Source of the DNA: Streptosporangium amethystogenes
GTDB taxonomy: Bacteria > Actinomycetota > Actinomycetes > Streptosporangiales > Streptosporangiaceae
Assembly (NCBI RefSeq): GCF_000721075.1
Contig: NZ_JOEQ01000007.1
Location: 229,764 to 293,763, forward strand
Reading direction: 5' to 3'
Length of the DNA: 64,000 nucleotides
The position numbers and the translations under genes were made by a program. Positions 8,158 to 18,346 of this stretch are shown piece after piece; the first letter of the stretch is position 1; every line of letters starts with the position of its first letter. Under the pieces are notes generated by a model. The model was not told the origin of the DNA and did no database searches. It saw nothing but the letters and a program-made list of their open reading frames with translations.

Positions 8158-9117
8158 TTATGACGTGGCTGCGGACCACGCGATGCCGTCGAGGATGTCG
8201 CGCTCGCTGGCGACCACATCGCCGAAACCGTAACGGGTCACTATCCGGTCGAGGATGAGCGCGCCGGCCCCGATCACGTCGACCCTGCCGGGGTGCATGA
8301 CGGGAATCGCCGCCCGCTGCCCGACGGTCATTCCGAGCAATCTGCCGGCGATGTCATGTACCTGACCTGCGGTAATTCGTGAGTGATGAATTTTCTTCGA
8401 ATCATATTCGGACAGCCCGAGCGCTATTCCGGCGACCGTGGTGACCGAACCGGCAAGCCCGACCAGCGTCAGCGCCCGTTCCACCGGCACCTCGGCCGCG
8501 ACCCGGTCGAGCGCGTCGTCGATGTCGGCGGTCACCGCCTCGACCGCCTTCGCCGACGGCGGGTCACCCGCGCCGCGCAGGTGGCGCTCGGTCAGCCGGA
8601 CACACCCGATGTCGACGGAGAACGCGGCCTCCACATGTGTCGAGCCCAGCACGAACTCGGTCGAGCCGCCACCGATGTCGACCACGAGATATGGGGGGCG
8701 AGTGCCTTCGGGCGCGGGCAGCCCCGTCTCGGGCGAGAACCGCACCAGCTCACGGGTGGCCCCGACGAACGACAGTTCCGCCTCCTCGACGCCCGTGATC
8801 ACCTCGGGCTCGACGCCGAAGATCTCGCGTACGCCGTCCACGAAGTCCTGCCGGTTGGCGGCGTCCCGCGTCGCGCTGGTGGCGACCACGCGGACCGAGG
8901 TGGCCGCGTGCCGGTCGATGAGCTCGGCGTAGCCGCGCATGGCGGTGAACGTACGCTCCAGGGCGTCCGTCGCCAGCCTGCCGGTCTCATCGACCCCCTG
9001 TCCCAGCCGGACGATCTCCATTCGGCGCTCGACGTCGATCAGCCTGTCCCTGCCGACCTCGGCGATGAGCAGGCGGACGGAGTTGGTACCGCAGTCGATC
9101 GCGGCGACGCGGATCAC
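8158..9117 (-). CDS. ppx: Ppx/GppA family exopolyphosphatase
   Basis: Protein of 319 aa of the ASKHA fold that hydrolyses terminal phosphates of polyphosphate or pppGpp. Motifs visible are AAIDCGTNSVRLLIAEV (phosphate-1), VVDIGGGSTEFVLG (phosphate-2) and GLAGSVTTVAG. It is the short actinobacterial two-domain form. I chose the GTG at 9117 because it overlaps the DUF501 stop as GTGA, implying translational coupling, and because the protein then begins right at the first motif; an upstream start would overlap DUF501 by 50 bases. The window also carries ppk1 (44.2 kb). Confidence 0.93.
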   Translation of the reverse strand: MIRVAAIDCGTNSVRLLIAEVGRDRLIDVERRMEIVRLGQGVDETGRLATDALERTFTAMRGYAELIDRHAATSVRVVATSATRDAANRQDFVDGVREIFGVEPEVITGVEEAELSFVGATRELVRFSPETGLPAPEGTRPPYLVVDIGGGSTEFVLGSTHVEAAFSVDIGCVRLTERHLRGAGDPPSAKAVEAVTADIDDALDRVAAEVPVERALTLVGLAGSVTTVAGIALGLSEYDSKKIHHSRITAGQVHDIAGRLLGMTVGQRAAIPVMHPGRVDVIGAGALILDRIVTRYGFGDVVASERDILDGIAWSAATS

Positions 9118-9632
9118 TTGCTCTCCTCTACGTCTTCGACGTTCACACACGGCCCGGCGGCCCACCACTCACCGAGCGCGTCAAGGGCCTCACGGCCGAA
9201 GGGGTTGCTCCCCGGCACCGCGAGCTCGTGCCCGACCAGGGCGTGCAGGCATTTGACCCGGGTGGGCATGCCCCCGGTGCTCTGCATGTCGCGGGGCAGC
9301 GGCTCCAGGCCGTCCTCGGCGGCCGCCTTGTCACGGCGCGCCACGTAGTCCTCATGGGCGGCCCGGTACGCCTCGGCCAGCTCCGGATCGTCGGCGAGCC
9401 TGGCCTGCATCTCCCGCATCATCCCCGAGGTCTCCAACGTGCCGATGGCCGAGGCGGCCCTGGGGCACGTGAGGTAGAACAGGGTCGGGAAGGGCGATCC
9501 GTCGGGCAGTCTCGGCGCGGTCTCCACGACGTCGGGCAGCCCGCACGGGCAGCGGTGCGCCACCCCTCGCAGTCCTCGCGGCGCCCGGCCGAGCTGTCGC
9601 TCCACCGCCGCCACGTCGCGGTCATCAACCAT
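9114..9632 (-). CDS. DUF501 domain protein
   Basis: Protein of 172 aa, an actinobacteria-restricted conserved family that sits between divIC and ppx in most genomes. It shows the usual N-terminal VERQLGRAPRGLRGVAHRC, a Cys pair in HRCPCGLPDVVET, then FYLTCPRA and RVKCLHALVGHELA. The conserved Cys/His residues could bind a metal. The ATG at 9632 is chosen; the upstream extension is G+C-rich non-family sequence. It overlaps the ppx start by 4 bases. Function is unknown. Confidence 0.92.
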   Translation of the reverse strand: MVDDRDVAAVERQLGRAPRGLRGVAHRCPCGLPDVVETAPRLPDGSPFPTLFYLTCPRAASAIGTLETSGMMREMQARLADDPELAEAYRAAHEDYVARRDKAAAEDGLEPLPRDMQSTGGMPTRVKCLHALVGHELAVPGSNPFGREALDALGEWWAAGPCVNVEDVEESK

Positions 9633-9672
9633 TCGTGACACCCCCAAGAAGATGACAACCAGGGTATCGGCG

Positions 9673-10083
9673 TCACCCGGTGGCCCTGGCCGCCTTCTGC
9701 CCGGTGCCACTGTCGGCGGCCTTGACCGAGTCCCACAGCGTTTCGTACCACGGCGGTTTGGCGACGGCCTTCCGCTCACCGGCCGTGTTCCTGCCCTGCG
9801 TGGGCGACTCGCCCATGACGACGTAGCACTTCTGGCCGGGGTCGCAGTAGAAGAGCCGCTCCCTGCCCTGCCGCTTGATGAAACCGGGGTCCAGGAGCTG
9901 CTTGTGGCGGTCGTCCAGGGCTTTGATCGCGGCGATCTCCCTGGCCTTGTCCTGCTCCAGCTGGGCGATCTGGCGGCGCTGGGCGACGTACTCCCTGATG
10001 GGGTAGGCGAGGCTCATGGCGATCGCGCACACCACGATCGCGAGGACCGCTGCCCGTCCCGTCAACTGCGGCCGTGTCGCCAT
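9673..10083 (-). CDS. septum formation initiator (DivIC/FtsB-like)
   Basis: Protein of 136 aa: a short cytoplasmic N-terminus (MATRPQLTG), one membrane helix at about residues 10-28 (AVLAIVVCAIAMSLAYP), then an extracellular coiled coil (REYVAQRRQIAQLEQDKAREI) and a globular tail with a Cys pair (CDPGQKC). This is the architecture of DivIC/FtsB proteins, which join FtsL and FtsQ in the divisome. The ATG at 10083 lies at the expected family start. It follows eno in the same direction (eno-divIC-DUF501-ppx), a conserved actinobacterial order. The tail is longer than in E. coli FtsB, as usual in actinobacteria. Confidence 0.9.
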   Translation of the reverse strand: MATRPQLTGRAAVLAIVVCAIAMSLAYPIREYVAQRRQIAQLEQDKAREIAAIKALDDRHKQLLDPGFIKRQGRERLFYCDPGQKCYVVMGESPTQGRNTAGERKAVAKPPWYETLWDSVKAADSGTGQKAARATG

Positions 10084-10222
10084 GCGTCCCTCCTCGTCCC
10101 CATGTTCTCGCGGCCCCGTCCGCCGTGTTCCGTCCACCGTGCCCCGCACAGCGGCTCCGACACCGGCGGTCACCGATCTCCGCACCTCGGGAACGCCTAA
10201 CCGCGGCCGGCGTTCCCGAAGT

Positions 10223-10253
10223 GCGGCCCGCGCCCGGAACGAGTGCGGGCCGC
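10223..10253 (-). terminator. hairpin downstream of eno
   Basis: GCGGCCCGC (10223-10231) pairs with GCGGGCCGC (10245-10253) around a 13-base loop, 9 bases after the eno stop. No T-run follows, so it may only partly separate eno from divIC. Confidence 0.5.
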
Positions 10254-10262
10254 CAGAAGAAA

Positions 10263-11549
<1,287 letters not shown>

Positions 11550-11709
11550 CTAAAGTCGCAGGACAGTTTGCCGCAGAAGCCTATCGAGATCTATATGCGG
11601 GTACGGTGACCGGGACACCGCCGAACAATGTTCGCGCAATTTCCGTACGAGAACCCGAAGGCGCTCCGCCACCGACGCCGGAACCCGCCCAACACTCAGC
11701 TCCCACCAA

Positions 11710-11955
11710 CAACTGGACTGAGAAGACCGCCCCAAGGAACCCTTGAGGACGCGCCCCCGCGCTTCTCCCTTGGGGGACTCCCCGTGAGGCCGCGCCGGGG
11801 ACTGGACCGAGGAGAGCGGGCCGTGAGGCCGCGCCGGCAACTCGCGAGGAACGAGCGGCCCCGCTCGACGAGGGAAGGAGCCGGGTAAGAGCGGCCGAAC
11901 CGCGACGCGCCAGCGTCGCAGTCAACACAGCCTCACCGCGACGCGTTAGCGTCGC
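11710..11955 (+). repeat. intergenic modular repeat, copy A
   Basis: One of five copies of a family also at 17.3, 36.8, 38.5 and 42.9 kb, all reading on this strand. It contains a partial unit (ACTGGACTGAG, 11712-11722), the small hairpin GGGGGACTCCCC, two GTGAGGCCGCGCCGG boxes (11784 and 11823), and a central stem GAGCGGG (11814-11820)/CCCGCTC (11860-11866) enclosing GCGAGGAACGAGC. It continues with GACGAGGGAAGGAGCCGG and two terminal GCGACGC...GCGTCGC hairpins. The last hairpin (11938-11955) lies inside the 3' end of mazG. It fills most of the 392-base eno-mazG gap. Confidence 0.85.
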
Positions 11956-12883
11956 CGATAGCTCTCCGGTAGGCGCGGGCGACGGCGCGCAACTCGGCCT
12001 CGGGGTCGAGACCGGCCGCGTGTCCCTGCCGTACGAGCTCGAAGAGTTTCGCCCCCAGGCCGTCGGCGGGCACCTCCTCGGGGAGGTCCACCGGGGCGCC
12101 GGCACGCTCGCCGCGGCGCAGGAGTTGCGCGACGAGGGAGAGCGCGGGCTGGCCCATCGGGACACCGTCGACCGCCGAGCCCGGATCGCCGCCGCTCTTG
12201 GCCGCGCGTTCGGCCGCCTTGATGGTCTCCCAGTTGGCACTGACCTCGCCCGCGCCCTCCACCCGGGTGTCGGCGAAGACGTGCGGGTGGCGGCGGACGA
12301 GCTTGGCGACGATCCCGTCGGCCACGTCGTCGATGTCGAACCCGTCCGGCCGCTCGCGGGCGACCCGCGCGTGGAAGGCCACCTGGAGGAGTAGGTCGCC
12401 CAACTCCTCGCGCAGTGCCTCGTGGTCGCCCTCCTCGATGGTCTCCAGCACCTCGTAGGCCTCCTCGATGAGGTACGGGGCCAGGGACTCGTGGGTCTGC
12501 CGGGCGTCCCACGGGCATTCGACCCGCAGCCGGTCCATCACCGAGACCAGGTCGAGCAGCCGCGCGCCCGGCAGGTCGTACGAGCCCGGGACGACCTCGA
12601 TCACCGGCGGGTCCTGCAGCGCCACGGCGGCGTGGCCGATGGAGCGCATCAGCGCCTCGTCGGCCTCCAGCCACACGACCGTCGCCGCCACCGTCTCGCG
12701 GACCAGCGCGGCGGGGTCGCAGGCGACCACCTCGACGTCGATCCCGGCCTCCGCCAGGTACGGCAGGTGCGGATGGTCCGCGGCCCCGGTGCGGACCGGG
12801 CCCTGTCCGAGAACCTGCCAGGCGCGATGGCTGAGCAGCCCCGGGGCGACCCGGGGCGAGGTGGTGACGATGATCAGCGACAT
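11933..12883 (-). CDS. mazG: nucleoside triphosphate pyrophosphohydrolase MazG
   Basis: Protein of 316 aa. The C-terminal two thirds is a MazG domain that hydrolyses (d)NTPs to monophosphate and pyrophosphate: RLRVECPWDARQTHESL, then EEAYEVLETIEEGD and ELGDLLLQVAFHA with the Mg-binding EExxE/ExxD residues. The N-terminal ~110 residues are the divergent region typical of actinobacterial MazG. Its final residues (DANASR) are encoded by the terminal hairpin of repeat copy A. It starts 9 bases after the SurA-like gene stop, forming an operon mfd-(SurA-like)-mazG. Confidence 0.93.
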   Translation of the reverse strand: MSLIIVTTSPRVAPGLLSHRAWQVLGQGPVRTGAADHPHLPYLAEAGIDVEVVACDPAALVRETVAATVVWLEADEALMRSIGHAAVALQDPPVIEVVPGSYDLPGARLLDLVSVMDRLRVECPWDARQTHESLAPYLIEEAYEVLETIEEGDHEALREELGDLLLQVAFHARVARERPDGFDIDDVADGIVAKLVRRHPHVFADTRVEGAGEVSANWETIKAAERAAKSGGDPGSAVDGVPMGQPALSLVAQLLRRGERAGAPVDLPEEVPADGLGAKLFELVRQGHAAGLDPEAELRAVARAYRRAIGDANASR

Positions 12884-12892
12884 GCCCGGAGG

Positions 12893-13552
12893 CTACTGCT
12901 GCGGGGTCTCGGACTGCGCGGCGGCAGGGGCCGCGTGGGCCCCGGTGGCACCGAAACGGCCGGCGTCGACGAAGATGCTCGACCGCTCCTGGCTCGGCTT
13001 GTCGTTGAACTCGCCGTAGCGGGGGTTCCAGGTGATCGTCATGGCCTGCAGGTCCTTGCTCGCCTGCTCACTTCCGCGCTTGAAGGCGGCCTCATCCGTG
13101 CCACCGCCGTACTTGGCGACGAGCTTGTTGATCAGTACATCCGCCCGCAGGAAATCGCGTCCCTGCGAGGGGGCCACGCCCCGCTGAAGCAGCAGCTGCT
13201 CGAACTTCTCCTGACCGCCCTGGCTCGCGATCACCTGATCGAGCTCGCCGTCGGTGGTCGTCATGCCCTTGCCCGTGGCGACCTGCGCCTTCCGCTTGGC
13301 GTTGGCGAGCTGGTAGAGCACGAGCTGCGAGACGCCGTCCTGGATCTGGAGCTGTTGCTGGAGTTGCGAGTACGAGACGCCCGCCTTGGACAGCGCCTCC
13401 TCGTACTCGCGGACGTTCCTGTTCAGCTCGCCGGAACTGATGCGCTCTCCACCCACCACGGCGGCGGCGCCGATCTGGTTCGGAGAACAGGCGGTCAGCG
13501 CGACACCGGCGGCGGCGACCGCCAGGATGACGCGCACTCGGGTCGACTTCAC
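12893..13552 (-). CDS. SurA N-terminal-like lipoprotein
   Basis: Protein of 219 aa. It starts at a GTG (VKSTRVRVIL) with AAGGGAA upstream, followed by a lipoprotein signal peptide ending in the lipobox ALTACS, so it is exported and lipid-anchored. The mature part begins with VVGGERISSGELNRNV, typical of SurA/PpiC-type chaperone N-terminal domains, followed by helical segments. No parvulin peptidyl-prolyl isomerase domain is present. Location between mfd and mazG is conserved in actinobacteria. A role as an extracytoplasmic chaperone is inferred only from the domain. Confidence 0.87.
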   Translation of the reverse strand: MKSTRVRVILAVAAAGVALTACSPNQIGAAAVVGGERISSGELNRNVREYEEALSKAGVSYSQLQQQLQIQDGVSQLVLYQLANAKRKAQVATGKGMTTTDGELDQVIASQGGQEKFEQLLLQRGVAPSQGRDFLRADVLINKLVAKYGGGTDEAAFKRGSEQASKDLQAMTITWNPRYGEFNDKPSQERSSIFVDAGRFGATGAHAAPAAAQSETPQQ

Positions 13553-13578
13553 ATGCGTTCCCTTCACGACAAACGTGC

Positions 13579-16500
13579 TTACTTTACCCGCGCGGTTTCG
13601 AGGAACATCGCCTCGACGAGATCGCCGCACCACTTGAGCAGGTCCAGATCGCGCAGCGGCTGGCCGCCGAGAGGCCTGGTCTTGGGTACGGGCACCAGCA
13701 ACGTACCGGCCGCCTGCTTCAGTAGCGCCTTCGGGTACAGCCTCTGGAGCCTGACCTGCTGGGAGTCCTTCAGCTCCACCGGTGCGAACTTGATGTTCTG
13801 GCCCTGCAGGGTGACGTCGGTGAGCCCGGCACGGCGGGCGCGAATCCGGAAGCGGGCGACCTCCAGCAGGTTCTCCACCTGCTGGGGCGGCCGTCCGTAC
13901 CGGTCGACGAGCTCGTCGCGCACCGCGCCGATGTCGGCCTCGGAACCGATCGCGGCGATCCGCTTGTACGCCTCCAGCCGCAGTCGCTCGGAGGTGACGT
14001 AGTCGTGCGGGATGTGGGCGTTGATCGGCAACTCGACCTTGACGTCGGGCCGCTCGTCCTCCTGGTAGGTGCCGGCCAGCTTGGCCTTCTGCTCCTGCAC
14101 CGCCTCGGCCATCATCCGCACGTAAAGGTCGAAGCCGACGCCCGCGATGAAGCCCGACTGCTCGGCGCCCAGGATGTTGCCGGCACCGCGGATCTCCAGG
14201 TCCTTCATCGCCACGTACATGCCCGCGCCCATCTCGGTGTGCTGGGAGATGGTGGCCAGGCGCTCGTGGGCGGTCTCGGTGAGCGGCTTCTCCGGCGGGT
14301 ACAGGAAGTAGGCGTAGCCGCGCTCGCGGCCCCGGCCGACCCGGCCGCGCAGCTGGTGGAGCTGGGAGAGACCGTAGTTGTCGGCCCGGTCGACGATCAG
14401 GGTGTTGGCGTTGGGCACATCCAGGCCCGACTCGACGATCGTGGTGCAGACGAGCACGTCGAAGTCGCGCTCCCAGAAGCCCACCATGATCTTTTCCAGC
14501 TGGTGCTCCTGCATCTGGCCGTGCGCGACGGCGATCCTGGCCTCGGGCACGAGCTCACGCAGCATGGCCGCGACCTTGTTGATGCTGGCCACCCGGTTGT
14601 GGACGAAGAAGACCTGGCCGTCGCGCATCAGCTCGCGCCGGACCGCGGCACCGATCTGCTTCTCGTCGTACGGGCCGACGAAGGTGAGGATCGGGTGCCG
14701 CTCCTCGGGCGGAGTGAGGATCGTGGACATCTCCCTGATGCCGGTGAGCCCCATCTCCAGCGTGCGGGGGATCGGGGTCGCGGACATGGCCAGCACGTCG
14801 ACCTGGGTGCGCATGTGCTTCATGGCCTCCTTGTGCTCGACGCCGAACCGCTGCTCCTCGTCGATGATGATCAGGCCGAGCTGCTTGAACCTGACCTCGG
14901 ACGAGAACAGCCGGTGCGTGCCGATCACCACGTCGACCGAGCCCTCGCGCAGACCCTCCAGGGTCGCGGAGACCTCACTGTCGCTCTGGAACCGCGACAT
15001 CGGCCTGACGTTGAGCGGGAATCCGGAGAACCGCTCGGCGAAGGTCGACATGTGCTGCTGCACCAGCAGCGTGGTCGGCACCAGGACGGCCACCTGCTTG
15101 CCGTCCTGCACCGCCTTGAACGCCGCCCGCACCGCGATCTCGGTCTTGCCGTAGCCCACGTCGCCGCAGATCAGCCGGTCCATCGGGATCGGGCGCTCCA
15201 TGTCGCGCTTGACCTCGTCGATGGCCTCAAGCTGGTCGCCGGTCTCGGCGTAGGGGAAGGCGTCCTCCATCTCGCGCTGCCACGGGCTGTCGGGCGCGAA
15301 GGCGTGTCCCGGCGAGGCCATCCGGGCGGAGTACAGGCGGATCAGCTCTCCGGCGATCTCCTTGACCGCCTTCTTGGCCTTGGTCTTGGCCTTGGCCCAG
15401 TCGGCGCCGCCCATCCGGTTGAGGGTGGGCGACTCGCCACCGACGTAGCGGGTGACCTCGTCGAGCTGGTCGGTCGGCACGTAGAGCCGGTCGCCCCTGG
15501 CGTACTCGATCACCAGGTACTCACGGGTGGCGCCCTGTATGGTGCGCTGCACCATCTCGACGTAGCGGCCCACGCCGTGCTGCTCGTGCACGACGTTGTC
15601 GCCGACCTTGAGCTGGAGCGGATCGACCATGTTGCGGCGCCGGGACGGCAACCGCCGCATGTCCTTGGTCGACGCCTTCTGGCCGACCAGGTCGAGGTGG
15701 GTCAGCACGGCCAGTGACGGAGTGACGAACCCGTGCTCGATCAGGCCGGTGGTGACGTGGACGACCTTGGAGTCGGGGATCCGCTCAAGGTCCGGCTCCA
15801 GGCGCGCGGGCAGGTCGACGCCCTTGAGCAGTTCGACCATCCGCTCGGCGGGGCCGTGGCCCTCGCTCAGCAGGACGACCACCCGCTCGGAGTCGAGCCA
15901 GCCCTTGATGTCCGACAGCGCCCGCTGGGTGTCACCCCGGTAGGCCTCCGCCTCGCGCGCCCTCAGCACCAGCCCGCCGTCCGGCCCGCCGCCCTGAGCA
16001 CCGTCACCCTCGCCCTCGACACCGAACGGCGCGAGCGACCACCAGGGCTGGCCGAGCTGGCGCGCATGGTCGCGGATCTCCTCCAGGGTGCGGAAGGCCG
16101 CCCCGCCCAGGTCGATCGGCGCCTCGCCGCCGGACGCCGCGTTGATCCAGGACGCCTCCAGGAACTCCTGGCTGGTCCGCACCAGCTCGTCCGCGCGCCC
16201 GCGAATGCGCTCCGGGTCGCACACGAAGATCGCCGCTCGTTCCCCCAGGTGGTCGACGAGCAGATCCATCTCCCCGGCGAGCACCGGCGCGAACGCCTCC
16301 ATGCCCTCCATCGGCATGCCCTCGGCCAGCTGCTCCAGGATCTCGGCCAGCGAGGGGTGCGTCTCGGCGAGTTCCCTCGCCCTTTCCCTGACCTCGGCGG
16401 TCAGCAGCAGCTCCCGGCAGGGGGCGGCGAACAGCCCGTCCTCGGCCACCTCCAGCGAGCGCTGGTCGGCGACCTTGAACCAGCGGATCTCCTCGACGGT

Positions 16501-17136
16501 GTCGCCCCAGAACTCCAGCCGGAGCGGGTGCTCCTGGGTCGGCGGGAAGACGTCGAGCAGCCCGCCCCTGACGGCGACCTCCCCGCGCTTCTCCACCATG
16601 TCGACCCGGTGATAGCCGTTCTCCACCAGGCGGTGGACGACGCCGTCGAGGTCGGCGTCGTCCCCGGCGCGCAGCCGCACCGGTCGCAGGTCGCCCAGGC
16701 CGCGCACGATCGGCTGGAGCAGCGCCCTGATCGGCGCGACCACCACGTGCAGCGGGCCGGCCGAGAGGTCGCCCTCCACGGGGTGGGCCAGCCTGCGCAA
16801 CACCGCCAGGCGCTGGCCCACGGTGTCGCTGCGCGGCGACAGGCGCTCGTGCGGGAGCGTCTCCCAGGCGGGAAAGACCGCGACGGTGCTCTCGTCCAGG
16901 AGGCTGGTGAGGGCCGAGGCGAGATCCTCGGCCTCGCGGCCGGTCGCGGTCACCGCGAGGACGGTCCTGGCCGCCTTCTCCGCGCCCTCCCTGGCCAGCG
17001 CGGCCACCGCGAAGGGACGGAGCGCCGGCGGCGCGACCAGCGACACGTCGGACGAGTCGCCCCCGCGCACATCCCGAAGAAGGGAAGCCAGCTCAGGCTC
17101 CCCGGCGACAAGGTCCAGAAGTCCGGAAAGACTCAT
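13579..17136 (-). CDS. mfd: transcription-repair coupling factor Mfd
   Basis: Protein of ~1185 aa that removes stalled RNA polymerase at lesions and recruits UvrA. Domains in order: the UvrB-like N-terminal modules, the RNA-polymerase-interacting CarD-like domain (VGDNVVHEQHGVGRYVEM near residue 510), then the RecG-like SF2 translocase with Walker A ICGDVGYGKTEIAVRAAF, DEEQ box (IIIDEEQRFGV) and SATPIPRTL. It finishes with QLRGRVGRGRERGYAY and the C-terminal TRCF domain. I chose the ATG at 17136 (MSLSGLLDLV), the usual family start, over a GTG 21 bases upstream. It is the promoter-proximal gene of the mfd-mazG operon. Confidence 0.97.
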   Translation of the reverse strand: MSLSGLLDLVAGEPELASLLRDVRGGDSSDVSLVAPPALRPFAVAALAREGAEKAARTVLAVTATGREAEDLASALTSLLDESTVAVFPAWETLPHERLSPRSDTVGQRLAVLRRLAHPVEGDLSAGPLHVVVAPIRALLQPIVRGLGDLRPVRLRAGDDADLDGVVHRLVENGYHRVDMVEKRGEVAVRGGLLDVFPPTQEHPLRLEFWGDTVEEIRWFKVADQRSLEVAEDGLFAAPCRELLLTAEVRERARELAETHPSLAEILEQLAEGMPMEGMEAFAPVLAGEMDLLVDHLGERAAIFVCDPERIRGRADELVRTSQEFLEASWINAASGGEAPIDLGGAAFRTLEEIRDHARQLGQPWWSLAPFGVEGEGDGAQGGGPDGGLVLRAREAEAYRGDTQRALSDIKGWLDSERVVVLLSEGHGPAERMVELLKGVDLPARLEPDLERIPDSKVVHVTTGLIEHGFVTPSLAVLTHLDLVGQKASTKDMRRLPSRRRNMVDPLQLKVGDNVVHEQHGVGRYVEMVQRTIQGATREYLVIEYARGDRLYVPTDQLDEVTRYVGGESPTLNRMGGADWAKAKTKAKKAVKEIAGELIRLYSARMASPGHAFAPDSPWQREMEDAFPYAETGDQLEAIDEVKRDMERPIPMDRLICGDVGYGKTEIAVRAAFKAVQDGKQVAVLVPTTLLVQQHMSTFAERFSGFPLNVRPMSRFQSDSEVSATLEGLREGSVDVVIGTHRLFSSEVRFKQLGLIIIDEEQRFGVEHKEAMKHMRTQVDVLAMSATPIPRTLEMGLTGIREMSTILTPPEERHPILTFVGPYDEKQIGAAVRRELMRDGQVFFVHNRVASINKVAAMLRELVPEARIAVAHGQMQEHQLEKIMVGFWERDFDVLVCTTIVESGLDVPNANTLIVDRADNYGLSQLHQLRGRVGRGRERGYAYFLYPPEKPLTETAHERLATISQHTEMGAGMYVAMKDLEIRGAGNILGAEQSGFIAGVGFDLYVRMMAEAVQEQKAKLAGTYQEDERPDVKVELPINAHIPHDYVTSERLRLEAYKRIAAIGSEADIGAVRDELVDRYGRPPQQVENLLEVARFRIRARRAGLTDVTLQGQNIKFAPVELKDSQQVRLQRLYPKALLKQAAGTLLVPVPKTRPLGGQPLRDLDLLKWCGDLVEAMFLETARVK

Positions 17137-17268
17137 CAGATTCGCCCACAGCCCCACGACGGCAACACGACAGCCCCGAGCCGTACGGACACGGGGGGTA
17201 CCTGGTCAAGGCTACCGAATCGCGGACCGGTGCTCCGGCCTTCGGGCGCGCGGAACCACCCGCAGCCC

Positions 17269-17464
17269 GCAAGGCCGCGCCGTTCTTCCACCTCAAGAAT
17301 CACCCCGGGGACGTGCTTCGTGCTCTGTCCTTGGGGGACTCCCCCCGTGAGGCCGCGCCGGGGACTGGACTGAGGAGGGGGAGGTCGCGAGGAACGAGCG
17401 GCCTCCCCCGACGAGGGAAGGAGCCGGATCCCAGCGGCCTCACCACGACGCGCAGCGTCGCCAT
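17269..17464 (+). repeat. intergenic modular repeat, copy B
   Basis: This copy lies between the divergent mfd and methyltransferase genes, so it occupies their shared promoter region. It carries the TTGGGGGACTCCCC hairpin and a GTGAGGCCGCGCCGG box (17347). The central stem is GGGGGAGG (17377-17384)/CCTCCCCC (17402-17409) around a 17-base loop with GCGAGGAACGAGC, then GACGAGGGAAGGAGCCGG and a shortened terminal hairpin (CGACGCGCAGCGTCG). Both stem arms differ from those of copies A, D and E but remain complementary. Confidence 0.85.
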
Positions 17465-17517
17465 GTAACAGCGGCAAATGCGCGATGAATCGTGTTGGAT
17501 TGACTACTCTCGGTTAT

Positions 17518-18246
17518 ATGTCAGAGGTGAGGTCGGTCGTCGATCGAGACGACCTGTTGAGTCAGCGGGTCAGGGAGCAGTGGACCAGTCAACTCGGTCG
17601 GCGGCTCGATGTCCTGATCGCCGGGTGTGGATGGCCGGAACCACTCGATCTGGCGCAGGCGGAGGCCAGGGTCATCGGGATCGACGAGGACCTGCCCGCG
17701 TTGCGCACGAGCACGTCCGCCCGCAAGGACCTGGACTCGTGGGCGCTGGGCGACCTGCGCTCCGTGCCGGTGCCGCCGCGGGCGTTCGACGTCGTCTACG
17801 TGCCGTTCCTGCTTGAGCGGATCGAACACTCCGAGCTGGTGCTCGACCGGCTGCTCACCGGCCTGCGCCCCGGCGGGCTGCTGCTGGTCAGAATGCGCGA
17901 CCGGGCCTCGGCGTACGGAGCCTGCGACCGGCTGGCACCGTCGAGGCTGCGGCGGATGCTGTGGCGCAGGTTCGTCCCCTCGGGAACGGTGGGCCCGCTG
18001 CCCGCCGTCTACGAGCAGATCGCCTCGCGCGAGGGGATGCACTCCTTCTGCCTGGTGCGCGGGCTGATGGTGACCGAGGACATCTCAGCCAGCAGTGGGC
18101 CCGCGCTCAACGGACCTCTCGGTAAGCTTGCCCGCGCCGCCTGCTCGGTGGTGGAGGTCCTCTCCAGGGGACGCCGGCCCGCGTCTCACGACGAGATAAC
18201 CATGGTGATCCGCAAGCCCCAGAGCCATTTCGCCCGGCTGATCTGA
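17518..18246 (+). CDS. SAM-dependent methyltransferase-like protein
   Basis: Protein of 242 aa with a class I methyltransferase core: LDVLIAGCGW (motif I variant), ARVIGIDEDL (acidic residue of motif II), LGDLRSVPVPPRAFDVVYVPFLLERI (motifs III-IV) and LRPGGLLLVRM. The C-terminal ~90 residues are basic and unlike common families. The substrate is unknown. The ATG at 17518 fits the fold start; no Shine-Dalgarno is evident, so a leaderless message is possible. It precedes cysC by 100 bases, at the left edge of the polysaccharide and sulfation region, so a role in methylating a glycan is conceivable but unproven. Confidence 0.75.
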   Translation: MSEVRSVVDRDDLLSQRVREQWTSQLGRRLDVLIAGCGWPEPLDLAQAEARVIGIDEDLPALRTSTSARKDLDSWALGDLRSVPVPPRAFDVVYVPFLLERIEHSELVLDRLLTGLRPGGLLLVRMRDRASAYGACDRLAPSRLRRMLWRRFVPSGTVGPLPAVYEQIASREGMHSFCLVRGLMVTEDISASSGPALNGPLGKLARAACSVVEVLSRGRRPASHDEITMVIRKPQSHFARLI

Positions 18247-18346
18247 GATCCGCCGGAGCGGTGGAGCCGGGGTCACCGGACGGGACGCCCATCCTGAGCA
18301 GGCGGGACCGGAAAGTCCGACGATCGGGATTGTGGAGCGGGAGCAG

